Source: Porphyrobacter sp.
Lineage (GTDB): Bacteria > Pseudomonadota > Alphaproteobacteria > Sphingomonadales > Sphingomonadaceae
Direction of reading: 5' to 3'
DNA: 64,000 bases
Assembly: GCA_017744315.1 (NCBI GenBank)
Contig: JAGIBN010000003.1
Coordinates: 434,001 to 498,000, forward strand
Every line of letters begins with the position of its first letter. The first letter of the stretch is position 1. The position numbers and the translations under genes are program-made. The notes under the pieces are model-generated. The model was not told where the DNA came from. It saw only the letters and a list, made by a program, of their open reading frames with translations, and searched no databases. Below are positions 35,326 to 45,126 of the stretch, piece after piece.

Positions 35326-36012
35326 TCAGCGATCCTTCAGGTAGTGACGCTCGCCCGCGAGCATCTTGTCGTCGAAGTCGTAGACGATCGGTTCCCCGGT
35401 GGGAATCTCAAGTCCGGTGATGTCCTCATCCGAAATGCCCGAGAGGTGCTTCACCAACGCCCGCAACGAATTGCCATGGGCCGAGACGATTACCGTCTGA
35501 CCTTTCGCCAGTTCCGGCAGGATCGTGGCTTCCCAATAAGGGAGCACGCGCTCGATCGTCAGCTTGAGGCTTTCGGTGGTGGGCACCGCGAGCCCGGCAT
35601 AGCGCGGGTCGGCGGAGAGATCGTATTCGCTACCGGCTTCGAGCACCGGCGGCGGCACATCGAAGCTGCGGCGCCAGACCTTGACCTGGTCCTCGCCATG
35701 CTTCGCCGCGGTCTCTGCCTTGTTGAGCCCGGTGAGGCCGCCGTAGTGCCGCTCGTTGAGGTGCCAGTCCTTGGTCTCGGGAATCCACAGACGGCCGCAA
35801 GCCTCGAGCGCGAGGTGCAGCGTCTTGATCGCGCGCGTCTGCAGCGAGGTAAACGCGATGGTTGGCAGCAGGCCGGTGGCGGCGAGCAATTCGCCGGCGG
35901 CTTTGGCTTCGGCCACGCCCTTTTCAGTCAGGTCCACGTCCCACCACCCGGTGAATCGATTCTCCAGGTTCCACTGGCTCTGGCCGTGGCGGACGAGGAT
36001 CAGGCTGGGCAC
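35326..36012 (-). CDS. gpmA: 2,3-bisphosphoglycerate-dependent phosphoglycerate mutase
   Basis: A 228-residue histidine phosphatase-fold enzyme interconverting 3- and 2-phosphoglycerate. [18 protein letters not shown] carries the phospho-His (H9). The substrate loop is [19 protein letters not shown], and the second His is in [13 protein letters not shown]. Length fits GpmA. It lies 36 bases downstream of a small conserved-looking gene and one base upstream of purE, forming one operon. Confidence 0.95.
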   Translation of the reverse strand: MPSLILVRHGQSQWNLENRFTGWWDVDLTEKGVAEAKAAGELLAATGLLPTIAFTSLQTRAIKTLHLALEACGRLWIPETKDWHLNERHYGGLTGLNKAETAAKHGEDQVKVWRRSFDVPPPVLEAGSEYDLSADPRYAGLAVPTTESLKLTIERVLPYWEATILPELAKGQTVIVSAHGNSLRALVKHLSGISDEDITGLEIPTGEPIVYDFDDKMLAGERHYLKDR

Positions 36013-36048
36013 GGGGACGGACGCTCCTGCAATATTGAGCGCGAGCCG

Positions 36049-36207
36049 TTAGCGGGGCGGCTCTTTTTTGGAAAGACCTTCGCCCTCAATCGCGCTCTCG
36101 GTGCGATTCTCCATTTCGCGCGACTGCACTTTGCGCCGCCGCAGGTTTTCGCGCAGCTTCGCCGCCAGTCGCTCTTCCCGAGTCATGCTTTGCCGGTCTT
36201 CATTCAT
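36049..36207 (-). CDS. small charged protein of 52 residues
   Basis: The frame runs from ATG 36207 to TAA 36049-36051. The peptide MNEDRQSMTREERLAAKLRE continues with NLRRRKVQSREMENRTE and ends KKEPPR. It is a highly charged, probably single helical protein; LREERLAAKLRENLRRRK-like patterns occur in many short alphaproteobacterial proteins, but I cannot name a family. It sits 36 bases before gpmA on the same strand, so it is likely the first gene of that operon. Codon bias (GC third positions) is like its neighbours. Confidence 0.65.
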   Translation of the reverse strand: MNEDRQSMTREERLAAKLRENLRRRKVQSREMENRTESAIEGEGLSKKEPPR

Positions 36208-36295
36208 AGGCAACGCCTAGCCGCTATTTGACGGAGCGCTCAAGCACCGCTTGACATCGGGAAGCCGCGCGACAATAGCGCGCGCCTCTTCGGGC

Positions 36296-36370
36296 GCTGC
36301 TGTAGCTCAGTGGTAGAGCGCACCCTTGGTAAGGGTGAGGTCGGGAGTTCAATCCTCCCCAGCAGCACCA
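36296..36370 (+). tRNA. tRNA-Thr (anticodon GGT)
   Basis: A 75-base cloverleaf. The acceptor GCTGCTG (36296-36302) pairs with CAGCAGC (36360-36366), discriminator A, and CCA is encoded. The anticodon stem CACCC/GGGTG encloses TTGGTAA, giving GGT, which reads ACC/ACT threonine codons. The T arm has GTTCAAT. Confidence 0.97.
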
Positions 36371-36427
36371 GGCGCCCCGAAGCAGAATTTCTTGCCATCG
36401 CCGGGTGTGTTGTCCATCTAGGGCACC

Positions 36428-36907
36428 ATGGAACAGGCCGACCGCGACGGGGACGAGCTGACCCCGCTTCATCCGAACTATGTGAAATCGCTGCGCGTCG
36501 GCTGGCTGCTGGGCACGTTGCCGTTCGTCATTGGGGCGCTGGTGCTCGAAGTGGCGGGCGTGTTGCCGCGCGGCTCGTTCATCGCGCCGGTGCTGCTGGT
36601 CGCGCTCTATGCGATCATCCGCGTACCCTTGAGGCGCTACCAGGCGCGAGGATACCAGATGGGCGGAGACCGGCTGCGAGTGGTGCGCGGGCTGCTGTTC
36701 CGCTCGGACACCGTGGTGCCGTTCGGCCGGGTACAGCATATCGACGTTCACCAGGGACCGATCGAGCGCGGCTATGGCCTCGCGACGCTGGTGCTGCACA
36801 CCGCCGGCAATCACAACGCATCGGTGCGCCTGCCGGGCCTCGATCATCAAGACGCTGTGGCGATGCGTGAAGAGATCCGCGCGCACGTCAAGCGCGAGAC
36901 GATGTGA
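36428..36907 (+). CDS. bacterial PH-domain membrane protein, YdbS-like
   Basis: A 159-residue protein with two hydrophobic helices (about 24-45 and 53-65) followed by one bPH2 (DUF304) domain: DRLRVVRGLLFRSDTVVPFG, then RVQHIDVHQGPIERGYGLATL. This is the YdbS layout. Its stop overlaps the GTG of the larger YdbT-like gene (GTGA). YdbS/YdbT pairs are widespread inner-membrane proteins with no settled role. Confidence 0.9.
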   Translation: MEQADRDGDELTPLHPNYVKSLRVGWLLGTLPFVIGALVLEVAGVLPRGSFIAPVLLVALYAIIRVPLRRYQARGYQMGGDRLRVVRGLLFRSDTVVPFGRVQHIDVHQGPIERGYGLATLVLHTAGNHNASVRLPGLDHQDAVAMREEIRAHVKRETM

Positions 36908-38439
36908 GCGGGGAAATCGCCGAGGAACAGGGCTGGCGGCGCGCGAGTCCGCTGAGCTTTGCCGTGCAAGGCCTGATGGGTCTGCGCAACGCGATTCTCC
37001 CGGTGGTCGCGATTCTGTTCGGCTCGCGCAATTGGGGCGGGGGCGCGGTGGCCGTGCTTCCGATTCTGCTCGCGGTGCTGGTCATCAGTCTGGGCGGCGG
37101 TTGGCTGATCTGGCGCAAGACGCGCTATCGCCTGGGGGAGAGCGACGTCAGGGTCGAAGGCGGGATCATCAACCGGACCGCGCGCTCGGTCCCCTACGAG
37201 CGGATTCAGGACGTCAGCCTCGAACAAAAGCTGCTCCCGCGATTGCTTGGCCTGGTGGAGGTCAAGTTCGAGACCGGCGCCGGCGGCAAGGATGAGCTCA
37301 AGCTGGCCTTCGTCACCGAGGCCGAGGGCGCTGCCCTGCGCGAGGCGGTGCGGGAGAGGCGTGACGGCGTCCGCGCGGAACAGCCAAGCGAGGGTGAAGT
37401 GGTCGCAGCGCCGGAGAGCCGCACACTTTTCGCGATGGACTTGCGCCGGCTTGCCACCTTCGGATTGTTCGAGTTCTCGCTCGTCGTGTTCGCGGTCGTC
37501 GCAGGCGCGGCGCAGCAGTTCGACTTTCTCCTGCCGTTCAATTTCTGGGATGCCAGCAAGTGGATGGAATTGCTCGCCGGGCCGGGGCACTGGCTCGGAG
37601 GGTTGGGCCTGGCGACGCAGGCCATTGCCGCCTCGATTGCGCTGGCCGCCTTCGCCGTGCTTGGTCTCGTAACGGGTCTCTCGCGCACGGTACTGCGCGA
37701 CTACGGCTTCCGGCTGGAGGAAACGCCCAAAGGCCTACGCCGTAGACGCGGCCTGCTGACCCGCACCGACGTGCTGATGCCGGTGCATCGCGTCCAGGCC
37801 CTGGCGGTCACGACCGGCATCGTCCGCCGCCGCTTCGGCTGGCATGCGCTGGAAGTGGTCAGCCTGTCGCAGGACGCGAAGTCGGGCAGTCACATCGTCG
37901 TGCCGTTCGCCACGATGGAGGAGATCGCGCCGGTCGTATCGGTCACCGGCTTCGCTCTGCCTGGGCCAGAGACGTCATGGCACCATCCGAGCCCGAAGTA
38001 CCACTTCGACAACGCCATCATCGGCGTCAGCCTGTCGCTCGCTGCCGCCGTGGTCGCGGGCGTGGTGGGAACGTTGCTGCCTTTCGTGAGCCCCTTCGCG
38101 CAGATCGCCGAGGGCGTGTTCGTGGCCTTGGCGGGGTTCTCTGCGGTGCGCGAGTATTTCCTCTGGCGTCGCGATCGCCATGCCATCGACGGACGCCATG
38201 TCTTTGTCAGCCGCGGCTGGCTCGCGCCGAGGCTCGACATCGCGTCCAGACTGAAACTGCAATCGGTGGAGATCAGGCAGGGCCCGATCGCCCGCCGCCG
38301 GGGCTACGCCAATCTCGACTTCGGCGTGGCCGGGGGAACGCTCGCCATGCACGGCATTCCGCTGGCGACTGCGCGTGAGATACGAGCCGCGGTGCTTGAG
38401 ACAATTGCCCGAGTGGATTTCTCTCGCCTGCCGGGCTGA
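36904..38439 (+). CDS. bacterial PH-domain membrane protein, YdbT-like
   Basis: A 511-residue protein with three repeats of the bPH2/DUF304 unit: DVRVEGGIINRTARSVPYER, PKGLRRRRGLLTRTDVLMPV and RHVFVSRGWLAPRLDIASRL. Pairs of hydrophobic helices separate them (about 15-55, 185-260 and 365-400). The GTG 36904 start overlaps the YdbS-like stop, so the pair is made together. It ends two bases from the converging GNAT gene's stop. Confidence 0.9.
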   Translation: MSGEIAEEQGWRRASPLSFAVQGLMGLRNAILPVVAILFGSRNWGGGAVAVLPILLAVLVISLGGGWLIWRKTRYRLGESDVRVEGGIINRTARSVPYERIQDVSLEQKLLPRLLGLVEVKFETGAGGKDELKLAFVTEAEGAALREAVRERRDGVRAEQPSEGEVVAAPESRTLFAMDLRRLATFGLFEFSLVVFAVVAGAAQQFDFLLPFNFWDASKWMELLAGPGHWLGGLGLATQAIAASIALAAFAVLGLVTGLSRTVLRDYGFRLEETPKGLRRRRGLLTRTDVLMPVHRVQALAVTTGIVRRRFGWHALEVVSLSQDAKSGSHIVVPFATMEEIAPVVSVTGFALPGPETSWHHPSPKYHFDNAIIGVSLSLAAAVVAGVVGTLLPFVSPFAQIAEGVFVALAGFSAVREYFLWRRDRHAIDGRHVFVSRGWLAPRLDIASRLKLQSVEIRQGPIARRRGYANLDFGVAGGTLAMHGIPLATAREIRAAVLETIARVDFSRLPG

Positions 38440-38745
38440 TCAGCTCGGGAGTTCGGCCAGCAGATCGGCCCATTCCGGATGCCGGCGAAACTGCGCCTCG
38501 ACGTAGCTGCACTGCGGGTCGATCGTGAAGCCCAGCGTCCGCGCGTCGGCGATCAGGGCTTCGACCAGCTGCTGGGCGATGCCCTTGCCGCGCATCTCCG
38601 GCGGGACGAAAGTATGATTGGCAATCCGTGCCGGGCCGCGCGCGATCCAGGTCAGTTCCGCTGCACGATCGATGCCGGGAAGAGTGGCGCGATAGGACCC
38701 GTGGTGAACTTCGTCGGTGCGTACGATTTCGATCGGCTGCGCCAT
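38440..38745 (-). CDS. small GNAT-fold N-acetyltransferase (YjdJ-like)
   Basis: A 101-residue minimal GNAT-fold protein. The acetyl-CoA motif A is IANHTFVPPEMRGKGIAQQL, and PQCSYVEAQFRRHPEW closes the chain, as in the YjdJ/GtlP-like 'N-acetyltransferase' family of about 95-100 residues. The acceptor is unknown. It converges with the YdbT-like gene and is divergent from the threonine aldolase gene. Confidence 0.88.
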   Translation of the reverse strand: MAQPIEIVRTDEVHHGSYRATLPGIDRAAELTWIARGPARIANHTFVPPEMRGKGIAQQLVEALIADARTLGFTIDPQCSYVEAQFRRHPEWADLLAELPS

Positions 38746-38786
38746 GGGATCGCGTCTCCTTCTTGCCTCGAACCCCTGGCCAAGCC

Positions 38787-39794
38787 ATGGCGTTCCGCAT
38801 GCAATTCCTCTCAGACAATTCCGCCGCGGTCCATCCGCAAGTCTGGGAGGCGCTGAAGCGGGCCGATGCCCCTGACACGCCCTACGACACCGATGCCCTG
38901 AGCCGCCGGCTCGACGACGCGTTCGGGGCGCTGTTCGGGCGAGAAGTCGCGGCGCTGTGGGTCGCCTCGGGCACGGCAGCGAACTGCCTAGCGCTTTCGA
39001 CCATGGTCCAGCCCCACGGGGCGGTGCTGTGCCACCGTGAAGCCCACATCGAGATGGATGAAGGCGGAGCGCCCGGCTTCTACCTGCATGGCGCCAAGCT
39101 GGTGCTGGCAGAAGGCGAGCACGCCAAGCTCACGCCTGGATCGATTCGCGAGGCGCTCGATGCGATCAGGAACGACGTGCACCAGGTGCAGGTCCACGCG
39201 CTCTCGCTCACCCAGGCGAGCGAGTATGGCTGCAGCTATCGGCCCTCCGAACTGGCCGAGCTTACTCAACTCGCCCGGTCGCGCGGATTGAAAGTGCAGA
39301 TGGACGGTGCGCGCTTCGGCAATGCCGTCACCTGGCTCGGCTGCTCGCCGGCCGAGGCCTGCGGCGATGTCGACGCGCTGAGCTTCGGGTGCGTCAAGAA
39401 TGGCGGGATGAGCGCCGAAGCGATCGTGTTCTTCGATCCGTCTTTGGCGGACGTGGCCCGCTATCGCCGCAAGCGGGCCGGGCACTTGCAGTCGAAGGGC
39501 CGCTTCCTCGCAGCGCAGGTCCTGGCGATGCTCGAAGGCGATCTGTGGCTGACCAATGCCCGTGCCGCCAATGCCGCGGCTGGCGAGATTGGCCAGGCTG
39601 CGGGCGAGCGCCTGCTGCACCCGGTCGAGGCGAACGAAGTGTTTCTGCGCTGCACCTCTGCCGAGAGGGAAGCACTGAGGAGCCAGGGGTTCGGATTCTA
39701 CGACTGGGGCTCGGATGCGGCCCGCTTCGTTGCCGCCTGGGACACCAGGGAAGCGGACGCTCTGGCACTCGGCCGGGCCATCGCTTCACTGTGA
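38787..39794 (+). CDS. ltaE: threonine aldolase family PLP enzyme
   Basis: A 335-residue PLP-dependent aldolase that would cleave L-threonine or allo-threonine to glycine and acetaldehyde. It opens FLSDNSAAVHPQVWEAL, has ASGTAANCLALSTM and HIEMDEGGAP, and the PLP lysine is K204 in FGCVKNGGM. DGARFGNAV is the conserved Asp/Arg pair. ATG 38787 was chosen; ATG 38799 is also possible. The symbol reflects the low-specificity branch. It is followed by an EamA gene eight bases on. Confidence 0.88.
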   Translation: MAFRMQFLSDNSAAVHPQVWEALKRADAPDTPYDTDALSRRLDDAFGALFGREVAALWVASGTAANCLALSTMVQPHGAVLCHREAHIEMDEGGAPGFYLHGAKLVLAEGEHAKLTPGSIREALDAIRNDVHQVQVHALSLTQASEYGCSYRPSELAELTQLARSRGLKVQMDGARFGNAVTWLGCSPAEACGDVDALSFGCVKNGGMSAEAIVFFDPSLADVARYRRKRAGHLQSKGRFLAAQVLAMLEGDLWLTNARAANAAAGEIGQAAGERLLHPVEANEVFLRCTSAEREALRSQGFGFYDWGSDAARFVAAWDTREADALALGRAIASL

Positions 39795-39801
39795 GGACGC
39801 A

Positions 39802-40731
39802 GTGACCGCCCCGGGCCGCAAGCATGCGCTTCTGCGGGCGGACATCGCCCTGCCGTTCCTGCTCGTCGCGCTGATCTGGGGCTCGACCTGGTTCGTCATC
39901 AAGGACCAGCTCGCCGCGGCTCCGCCTAGCTGGTCGGTCACCTACCGTTTCGCCATCGCCGCCGCCGGAATGTTCGCGCTCGCCGCTTATACCGGCAGCC
40001 GGTTCAGGATGACCGCCAAGGGGCATCTCCTGGCGCTCACGATCGGGCTCACCCAGTTCTGCCTCAACTTCAACCTCGTCTATCGTGCGGAGATCCACCT
40101 GACCTCCGGCATCGTCGCGGTCCTGTTCGGGCTGCTGATGCTGCCCAACGCGGTGTTCGGACGGATATTCCTGGGACAGGAGATCACGCGGCGGTTCCTG
40201 ACCGGCTCGCTGATCGGCCTGGGCGGGATCGCGCTTCTGCTGATCCACGAAGCGCGCGAGGCGCCGCCGACCGGGCGCGTCGCCTTGGGCATCCTGCTGA
40301 CCGCCGCCGCGATTCTCTCAGCCTCGACCGCAAACATTCTCCAGGCGAGCGAGAAGGCCCGCAAGCAGCCGCTTCTGTTGCTCCTGGCCTGGGCGATGCT
40401 GTGGGGAGCGCTGATCGACGCGGTGTTCGCGTGGACGGTCTACGGCCCGCCGGTGTTCCCGCAGAACCCACGCTACTGGGCCGGGGTCGCCTATCTCGCA
40501 ATGATAGGCTCGGTGGTGACGTTCCCGCTCTACTTCCGGCTGATTCGCGACCTCGGGCCCGGCAGGGCGGCCTACAACGGTGTGCTGGTGCCCGTGGTGG
40601 CGATGGGCATCTCGACCGTCTTCGAGGACTATCGCTGGTCGCTGCTCGCCCTCACGGGTGGGGCCTTGGCGATGGCCGGCATGGTTGTCGCGCTCAGAGG
40701 CCGGAGCGCGCCGATGCCAGGCAAGACCTGA
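39802..40731 (+). CDS. EamA/DMT-family transporter
   Basis: A 309-residue inner-membrane protein with ten predicted helices in two EamA repeats. The opening LLVALIWGSTWFVIKDQL is typical. The second repeat includes GVAYLAMIGSVVTFPLYF and the end GALAMAGMVVALRG. The start is GTG 39802, since ATG codons come only after the first helix. The substrate (amino acid, metabolite) is unknown; its position after threonine aldolase may hint at amino-acid export. The 3' end overlaps the convergent epimerase-like gene by 38 bases. Confidence 0.88.
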   Translation: MTAPGRKHALLRADIALPFLLVALIWGSTWFVIKDQLAAAPPSWSVTYRFAIAAAGMFALAAYTGSRFRMTAKGHLLALTIGLTQFCLNFNLVYRAEIHLTSGIVAVLFGLLMLPNAVFGRIFLGQEITRRFLTGSLIGLGGIALLLIHEAREAPPTGRVALGILLTAAAILSASTANILQASEKARKQPLLLLLAWAMLWGALIDAVFAWTVYGPPVFPQNPRYWAGVAYLAMIGSVVTFPLYFRLIRDLGPGRAAYNGVLVPVVAMGISTVFEDYRWSLLALTGGALAMAGMVVALRGRSAPMPGKT

Positions 40732-41485
40732 GGCCGCTGCGGAATTCCGCATGGCGCGGCTGCCAGCCGAGCACGCGCTTGGCCTTGCCATTCGCTATGC
40801 GCCGATTCTCCGCATAGAACGCCTGCGCCTGCGGCGAGAGGCCTGCCTCCTCAAGCGACTTGAGGGGGGGAAGGGGCGCACCAAGCAGGCGGCACGCTTC
40901 CTCGATCACCGCGTTCTGGCTCGAAGGCTGGTCATCGGCGAGGTTGTAGGCTCCTGCCGGTGCTTCGACGCCGGCCATGACCCCGGCGGCCAGGTCGTCG
41001 ACATGAATTCGGCTAAAGACCTGGTCCGGCAAGTCTATGCGATGGGCTTTGCCCTCCGAGACGCGATCGAGGGCGCTTCGGCCCGGACCGTAAATCCCCG
41101 GCAGCCGGAACACGCGCGCCTCGCGCGCGAGCCAGGCCGAATCGGCTTCGGACCGCGCCGACCGCCGGCCGGTCCCAATCGGTGCCGATTCGTCCACCCA
41201 GGCTCCGCCCGTATCGCCATAGACCCCGGTCGAAGAGAGATAGCCGAGCCAGGGCTGCTCCAGCGCGTCGCCGTAGCGGAGCAGGACCGGATCCCCATCC
41301 GCTCCCGGTGGAACCGAGGAGAGCACGTAGTCCGCGATCTCCAGCGCACCGCGCACGGCGGCCTCGTCGTCAAAGCTAAACTCGGCGTCCTGGCCGGTGG
41401 CGCTGACCAACCAACCGCGCGCCTCAGCCGCTAGCTGGATGCGTTTCGCAGAATAGCCGAGGCCGAAGATGAACAGATGTGGCAT
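40694..41485 (-). CDS. YeeZ-like NAD(P)-dependent epimerase/reductase
   Basis: A 263-residue extended SDR protein. The nucleotide-binding start FIFGLGYSAKRIQL is an atypical GxGxxA/G motif (GLGYSA). YLSSTGVYGDTGGAWVDE is the typical middle, and FRLPGIYGPGRSALD and FSRIHVDDLAAGV follow. E. coli YeeZ has the same organisation. No reaction is known for the family. Its 3' end overlaps the EamA gene tail to tail. Confidence 0.86.
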   Translation of the reverse strand: MPHLFIFGLGYSAKRIQLAAEARGWLVSATGQDAEFSFDDEAAVRGALEIADYVLSSVPPGADGDPVLLRYGDALEQPWLGYLSSTGVYGDTGGAWVDESAPIGTGRRSARSEADSAWLAREARVFRLPGIYGPGRSALDRVSEGKAHRIDLPDQVFSRIHVDDLAAGVMAGVEAPAGAYNLADDQPSSQNAVIEEACRLLGAPLPPLKSLEEAGLSPQAQAFYAENRRIANGKAKRVLGWQPRHAEFRSGLRSCLASARSGL

Positions 41486-41536
41486 TGGCTCGTTCTATCG
41501 ATTGGAGGAGCTGACGAAAGGACTTAGGGAGCCAAC

Positions 41537-44194
41537 ATGGATATAGCTCGCACGCCTTCCACGCCCGACGGCAATCCCGAAATGGCCGACGCCCCTCCGG
41601 AACCGACCAGAGCGCCCCAACTGATCCAGCGCGAAGACTACACGCCTTTCGCCTGGCTGGTGCCCGAGGTTGCGCTCCGATTCGACCTGGGCACCGAGCG
41701 GACGCGGGTGCACGCCACCCTGACCGTTCAGCGCAACGCCCGGGCCAACCCGTCGGAGTTCATCCGGCTCGAAGGTGACGCGATCACCCCGCTCGAAGTG
41801 ACGGTGGATGGCGAGGCCATCAACAGCTGGAGCCTGGATGACGGAGACCTGATGGTCCCCTTGTCGGGCGACACGCATCAGATCGAGGTCGTGACCGAGA
41901 TCGACCCGTCGTCGAACACCCAGCTCATGGGCCTCTTCGCCTCGAACGGGATGCTCTGCACCCAGTGCGAGGCCGAAGGGTTTCGGCGGATCACCTTCTT
42001 CCCTGATCGGCCAGACGTTCTCTCGGTCTACAGCGTGCGAATGTCGGGATCGAAGGACCTGTTCCCGATCCTGCTCAGCAACGGCAACCTCAAGGGCAAG
42101 GGCGAAAACCCCGACGGTACCCACTGGGCCGAATGGCACGATCCCTGGCCCAAGCCGAGCTACCTCTTCGCCCTCGTCGCCGGGGATCTCGTTGCCAACC
42201 GCGATAGCTTCACGACCTCGTCGGGGCGCGAAGTTGAGCTCGCGATCTGGGTTCGTGACGGCGACTTGGAGCGAACCGATCACGCGATGGATTCGCTCAA
42301 GCGGGCGATGAGGTGGGACGAGGAGACCTTCGGCCGCGAATACGACCTCGATGCCTTCAACGTGGTGGCGGTCAGCGACTTCAACATGGGGGCCATGGAG
42401 AACAAGGGCCTCAACATCTTCAACACCAAGTACGTGCTGGCGGACCGGGAGACGGCGACCGATGGCGACTATGACGCGATCGAAGGTGTCATGGCCCACG
42501 AGTACTTCCATAACTGGTCGGGCAATCGGGTCACCTGCCGCGACTGGTTCCAGCTCAGCCTGAAGGAAGGCTTCACCGTCCTGCGCGACCAGCTGTTCAG
42601 CCAGGACATGGGCTCTGAATCGGTCAAGCGGATCGAGGATGTGCGGGTGTTGCGGGCGGTGCAGTTTCCGGAAGACAGCGGTCCGCTGGCCCATCCGATC
42701 CGTCCCGACAGCTATCGCGAGATTTCGAACTTCTACACCTCGACGGTCTACAACAAGGGCGCCGAGGTCATCCGCATGATGCGCACGATGTGTGGGCCTG
42801 AACGGTTCCGCTCAGGCTGCGATCTCTATTTCGAGCGGCATGACGGGCAGGCGGCGACCTGCGAGGATTTCATCACCGCGATCGAGGACGGGACCGGGCT
42901 CGATCTTGGCCAGTTCCGCCTGTGGTACCGCCAGGCCGGCACACCCAAGGTCAAGGTGCGCCTCGAACACGATGGCGATACCGCCACTCTGCATCTCAGC
43001 CAGGAGGTGCCTCCGACACCCGGCCAGCCGGACAAGCATCCGGTCCCGATTCCCTTGCGCCTGGCCCTGTTCGACAGGGATTCGGGCGAACACGAGGGTG
43101 AACAACTGGTTATCCTCGAGCATGCTCAAGCGAGCTTGAGCTTTTCCGGATTCACCTCGCCTCCGGTGCTTTCGATCAATCGTGGCTTTTCGGCGCCGGT
43201 CGCGATCGAGCGCGACACCCCGGTCGAGGATCTCGTGTTCCTCGCCGCAAGCGATGACGATCCCTTCGCCCGCTACGAAGCGATGCAGGACCTGGTCGTC
43301 ACCTATCTGCGCGACGCGGCAAGCGGGGCGCTCGGAGCTGGCCAGCGCGCTGCAGGTCAGGACGCGATCCTCGCAGCCTTCGCCAGCGCAGTCACTGATG
43401 AAGCGCTTGACGATCTCATGCGGGGCGAGCTGCTGATCCTTCCGGGACACTCGTATATTTCCGAGCAGCTGCCGGTGGCCGACCCGCTCGCCATCCATCA
43501 GGAGCGGGAAGGGCTCAAGGCCTTGATCGGTTCAAGGCTCGAAGCCGAGATCGTCGCCATGCACGAGCGGGCCAGCGCGATCCCCGACGGAGCCAGTGCC
43601 GCCGCGCGCGGGGCCCGCAAGGTCAAGACACAGGCGCTGGTCTATCTGGCCCCTGGCGTGCCCGAACGTGCCAAGGCCCTGGCCGCGGCGCAGTACGACG
43701 CCGCGACCAACATGACCGACCGGCTGGGCGCGCTGATGGTGCTGGCCGGGCTGAGGTCGGCCAAACGCACCGACAAGATTCTCGATTTCTACAACCGCTA
43801 TCGAGACAACCCGCTGGTGATCGACAAGTGGTTCGCGATCCAGGCGCAGTCGCTGCATCCCGATGTGCTCGAGCACGTGAAGGCGCTGGCCAAGCATCCG
43901 GACTTCAACATCCGCAATCCGAACCGCGTGCGTTCGCTCTACATGGCGTTCACCGGAGCGCCGCAGGGTTTCCATGCCGCTTCGGGCGAAGGCTATCGCC
44001 TGATTGGGGACGTGATCCTGGAGCTTGATCCGATCAACCCGCAGACCGCCGCGCGGTTCGTGCCGCCCCTCGGGCGCTGGCGACGGACCGAGCCGGGCCG
44101 GGCGGCGATGATGCGCGCCGAGCTGGAGCGAATCTCGAAAGCACAGAAGCTCAGCCGCGACACGTTCGAGCAGGTGACCCGAAGCCTTGGCTGA
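41537..44194 (+). CDS. pepN: aminopeptidase N (M1 metallopeptidase)
   Basis: An 885-residue zinc aminopeptidase. The exopeptidase motif GAMEN begins at residue 285 and the zinc site is HEYFH (321-325) with E344 in SLKEGFTV, spaced as in E. coli PepN. The N-terminal beta domain holds TQCEAEGFRRITFFPDRPDV. A C-terminal helical domain is present, so the length is full. It cleaves N-terminal residues of peptides in the cytoplasm. It overlaps the next gene, pgeF, by 8 bases. Confidence 0.96.
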   Translation: MDIARTPSTPDGNPEMADAPPEPTRAPQLIQREDYTPFAWLVPEVALRFDLGTERTRVHATLTVQRNARANPSEFIRLEGDAITPLEVTVDGEAINSWSLDDGDLMVPLSGDTHQIEVVTEIDPSSNTQLMGLFASNGMLCTQCEAEGFRRITFFPDRPDVLSVYSVRMSGSKDLFPILLSNGNLKGKGENPDGTHWAEWHDPWPKPSYLFALVAGDLVANRDSFTTSSGREVELAIWVRDGDLERTDHAMDSLKRAMRWDEETFGREYDLDAFNVVAVSDFNMGAMENKGLNIFNTKYVLADRETATDGDYDAIEGVMAHEYFHNWSGNRVTCRDWFQLSLKEGFTVLRDQLFSQDMGSESVKRIEDVRVLRAVQFPEDSGPLAHPIRPDSYREISNFYTSTVYNKGAEVIRMMRTMCGPERFRSGCDLYFERHDGQAATCEDFITAIEDGTGLDLGQFRLWYRQAGTPKVKVRLEHDGDTATLHLSQEVPPTPGQPDKHPVPIPLRLALFDRDSGEHEGEQLVILEHAQASLSFSGFTSPPVLSINRGFSAPVAIERDTPVEDLVFLAASDDDPFARYEAMQDLVVTYLRDAASGALGAGQRAAGQDAILAAFASAVTDEALDDLMRGELLILPGHSYISEQLPVADPLAIHQEREGLKALIGSRLEAEIVAMHERASAIPDGASAAARGARKVKTQALVYLAPGVPERAKALAAAQYDAATNMTDRLGALMVLAGLRSAKRTDKILDFYNRYRDNPLVIDKWFAIQAQSLHPDVLEHVKALAKHPDFNIRNPNRVRSLYMAFTGAPQGFHAASGEGYRLIGDVILELDPINPQTAARFVPPLGRWRRTEPGRAAMMRAELERISKAQKLSRDTFEQVTRSLG

Positions 44195-44963
44195 TTTCGA
44201 AAGTCCGCAGCAGATCGAGGTCATCCGTTCGGGCGCACTGGCCGGGGTTCCCCATGGCTTCCTCGGCCGTCGCGGCGGCGTCTCGCAGGGCCTCGTCGCC
44301 GGACTCAACGTCGGTCTCGGCTCGGAAGACGCCGGCGACGCGGTGGCGGAAAACCGCCGCCGGGCCGTAGCTGCGGTCCGTTCCGGGGCGAGGCTCGTGA
44401 CCGTGTATCAGGTCCATTCGCCCGATGCGGTTGTCGTGTCGGAGCCCTGGGCGGAAGATGCGCGCCCGCGTGCTGATGCCTTGGTGACCAACAAGCCGGG
44501 CCTAGTTCTGGCCGTCGTGACAGCCGACTGCGCTCCGGTCCTCCTGGCCGATGCCGAGGCGGGAGTCGTCGGAGCAGCCCATGCGGGCTGGCGTGGCGCG
44601 CATGGCGGGGTGCTTGAAAACACGGTGGCGGCGATGGAGCGGCTCGGTGCCGACCGCGGGCGAATCTCGGCGGCGATCGGTCCGGCGATCGCCCAAACCA
44701 GCTATGAAGTCGATTCCCGCTTCCGCGATACCTTCGAGTCCGCCGACGAACGCTTCTTTGCTGCCGGCCGCGAAGGGCATTGGCAGTTCGACCTCGAGGC
44801 CTACGTCGCTCACCGGTTGCGCGGTGCGGGAATCGGGCGGATCGACCCTCTCGGCCTCGACACTTACGCCGATGAAGGGCGCTTCTTTTCCTTCCGCCGG
44901 GCCACTCATCGCAGCGAACCGGACTATGGACGGCAATTCTCGTTGATCGGCGTGCCTGGATAG
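44187..44963 (+). CDS. pgeF: PgeF/YfiH-type peptidoglycan editing factor (Cu-oxidase-4, multicopper-like)
   Basis: A 258-residue DUF152 (Cu-oxidase_4) protein. Metal ligands fit [17 protein letters not shown] and [12 protein letters not shown]. The family has been linked to polyphenol oxidation, adenosine phosphorolysis and, in E. coli YfiH (PgeF), fidelity of cell-wall synthesis. The start is TTG 44187, overlapping pepN; the next in-frame start would cut the conserved [14 protein letters not shown]. The gene is thus coupled to pepN. Confidence 0.88.
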   Translation: MADFESPQQIEVIRSGALAGVPHGFLGRRGGVSQGLVAGLNVGLGSEDAGDAVAENRRRAVAAVRSGARLVTVYQVHSPDAVVVSEPWAEDARPRADALVTNKPGLVLAVVTADCAPVLLADAEAGVVGAAHAGWRGAHGGVLENTVAAMERLGADRGRISAAIGPAIAQTSYEVDSRFRDTFESADERFFAAGREGHWQFDLEAYVAHRLRGAGIGRIDPLGLDTYADEGRFFSFRRATHRSEPDYGRQFSLIGVPG

Positions 44964-45126
44964 CCCGTCAAAATACGGCCAAAATGCCTGTTGGCATGTA
45001 GGGTTCGCTCGTCTATCAGCCCGGCCAAGTCGGCTCCCCGGGGCTTATTTTCGGTCGCCGGCTGGTCGAATTTCTTCAGTTCCGTGCAGGGTGTTACCCG
45101 CAGGGGCTGGCAGGCAAGGCAAGGTA

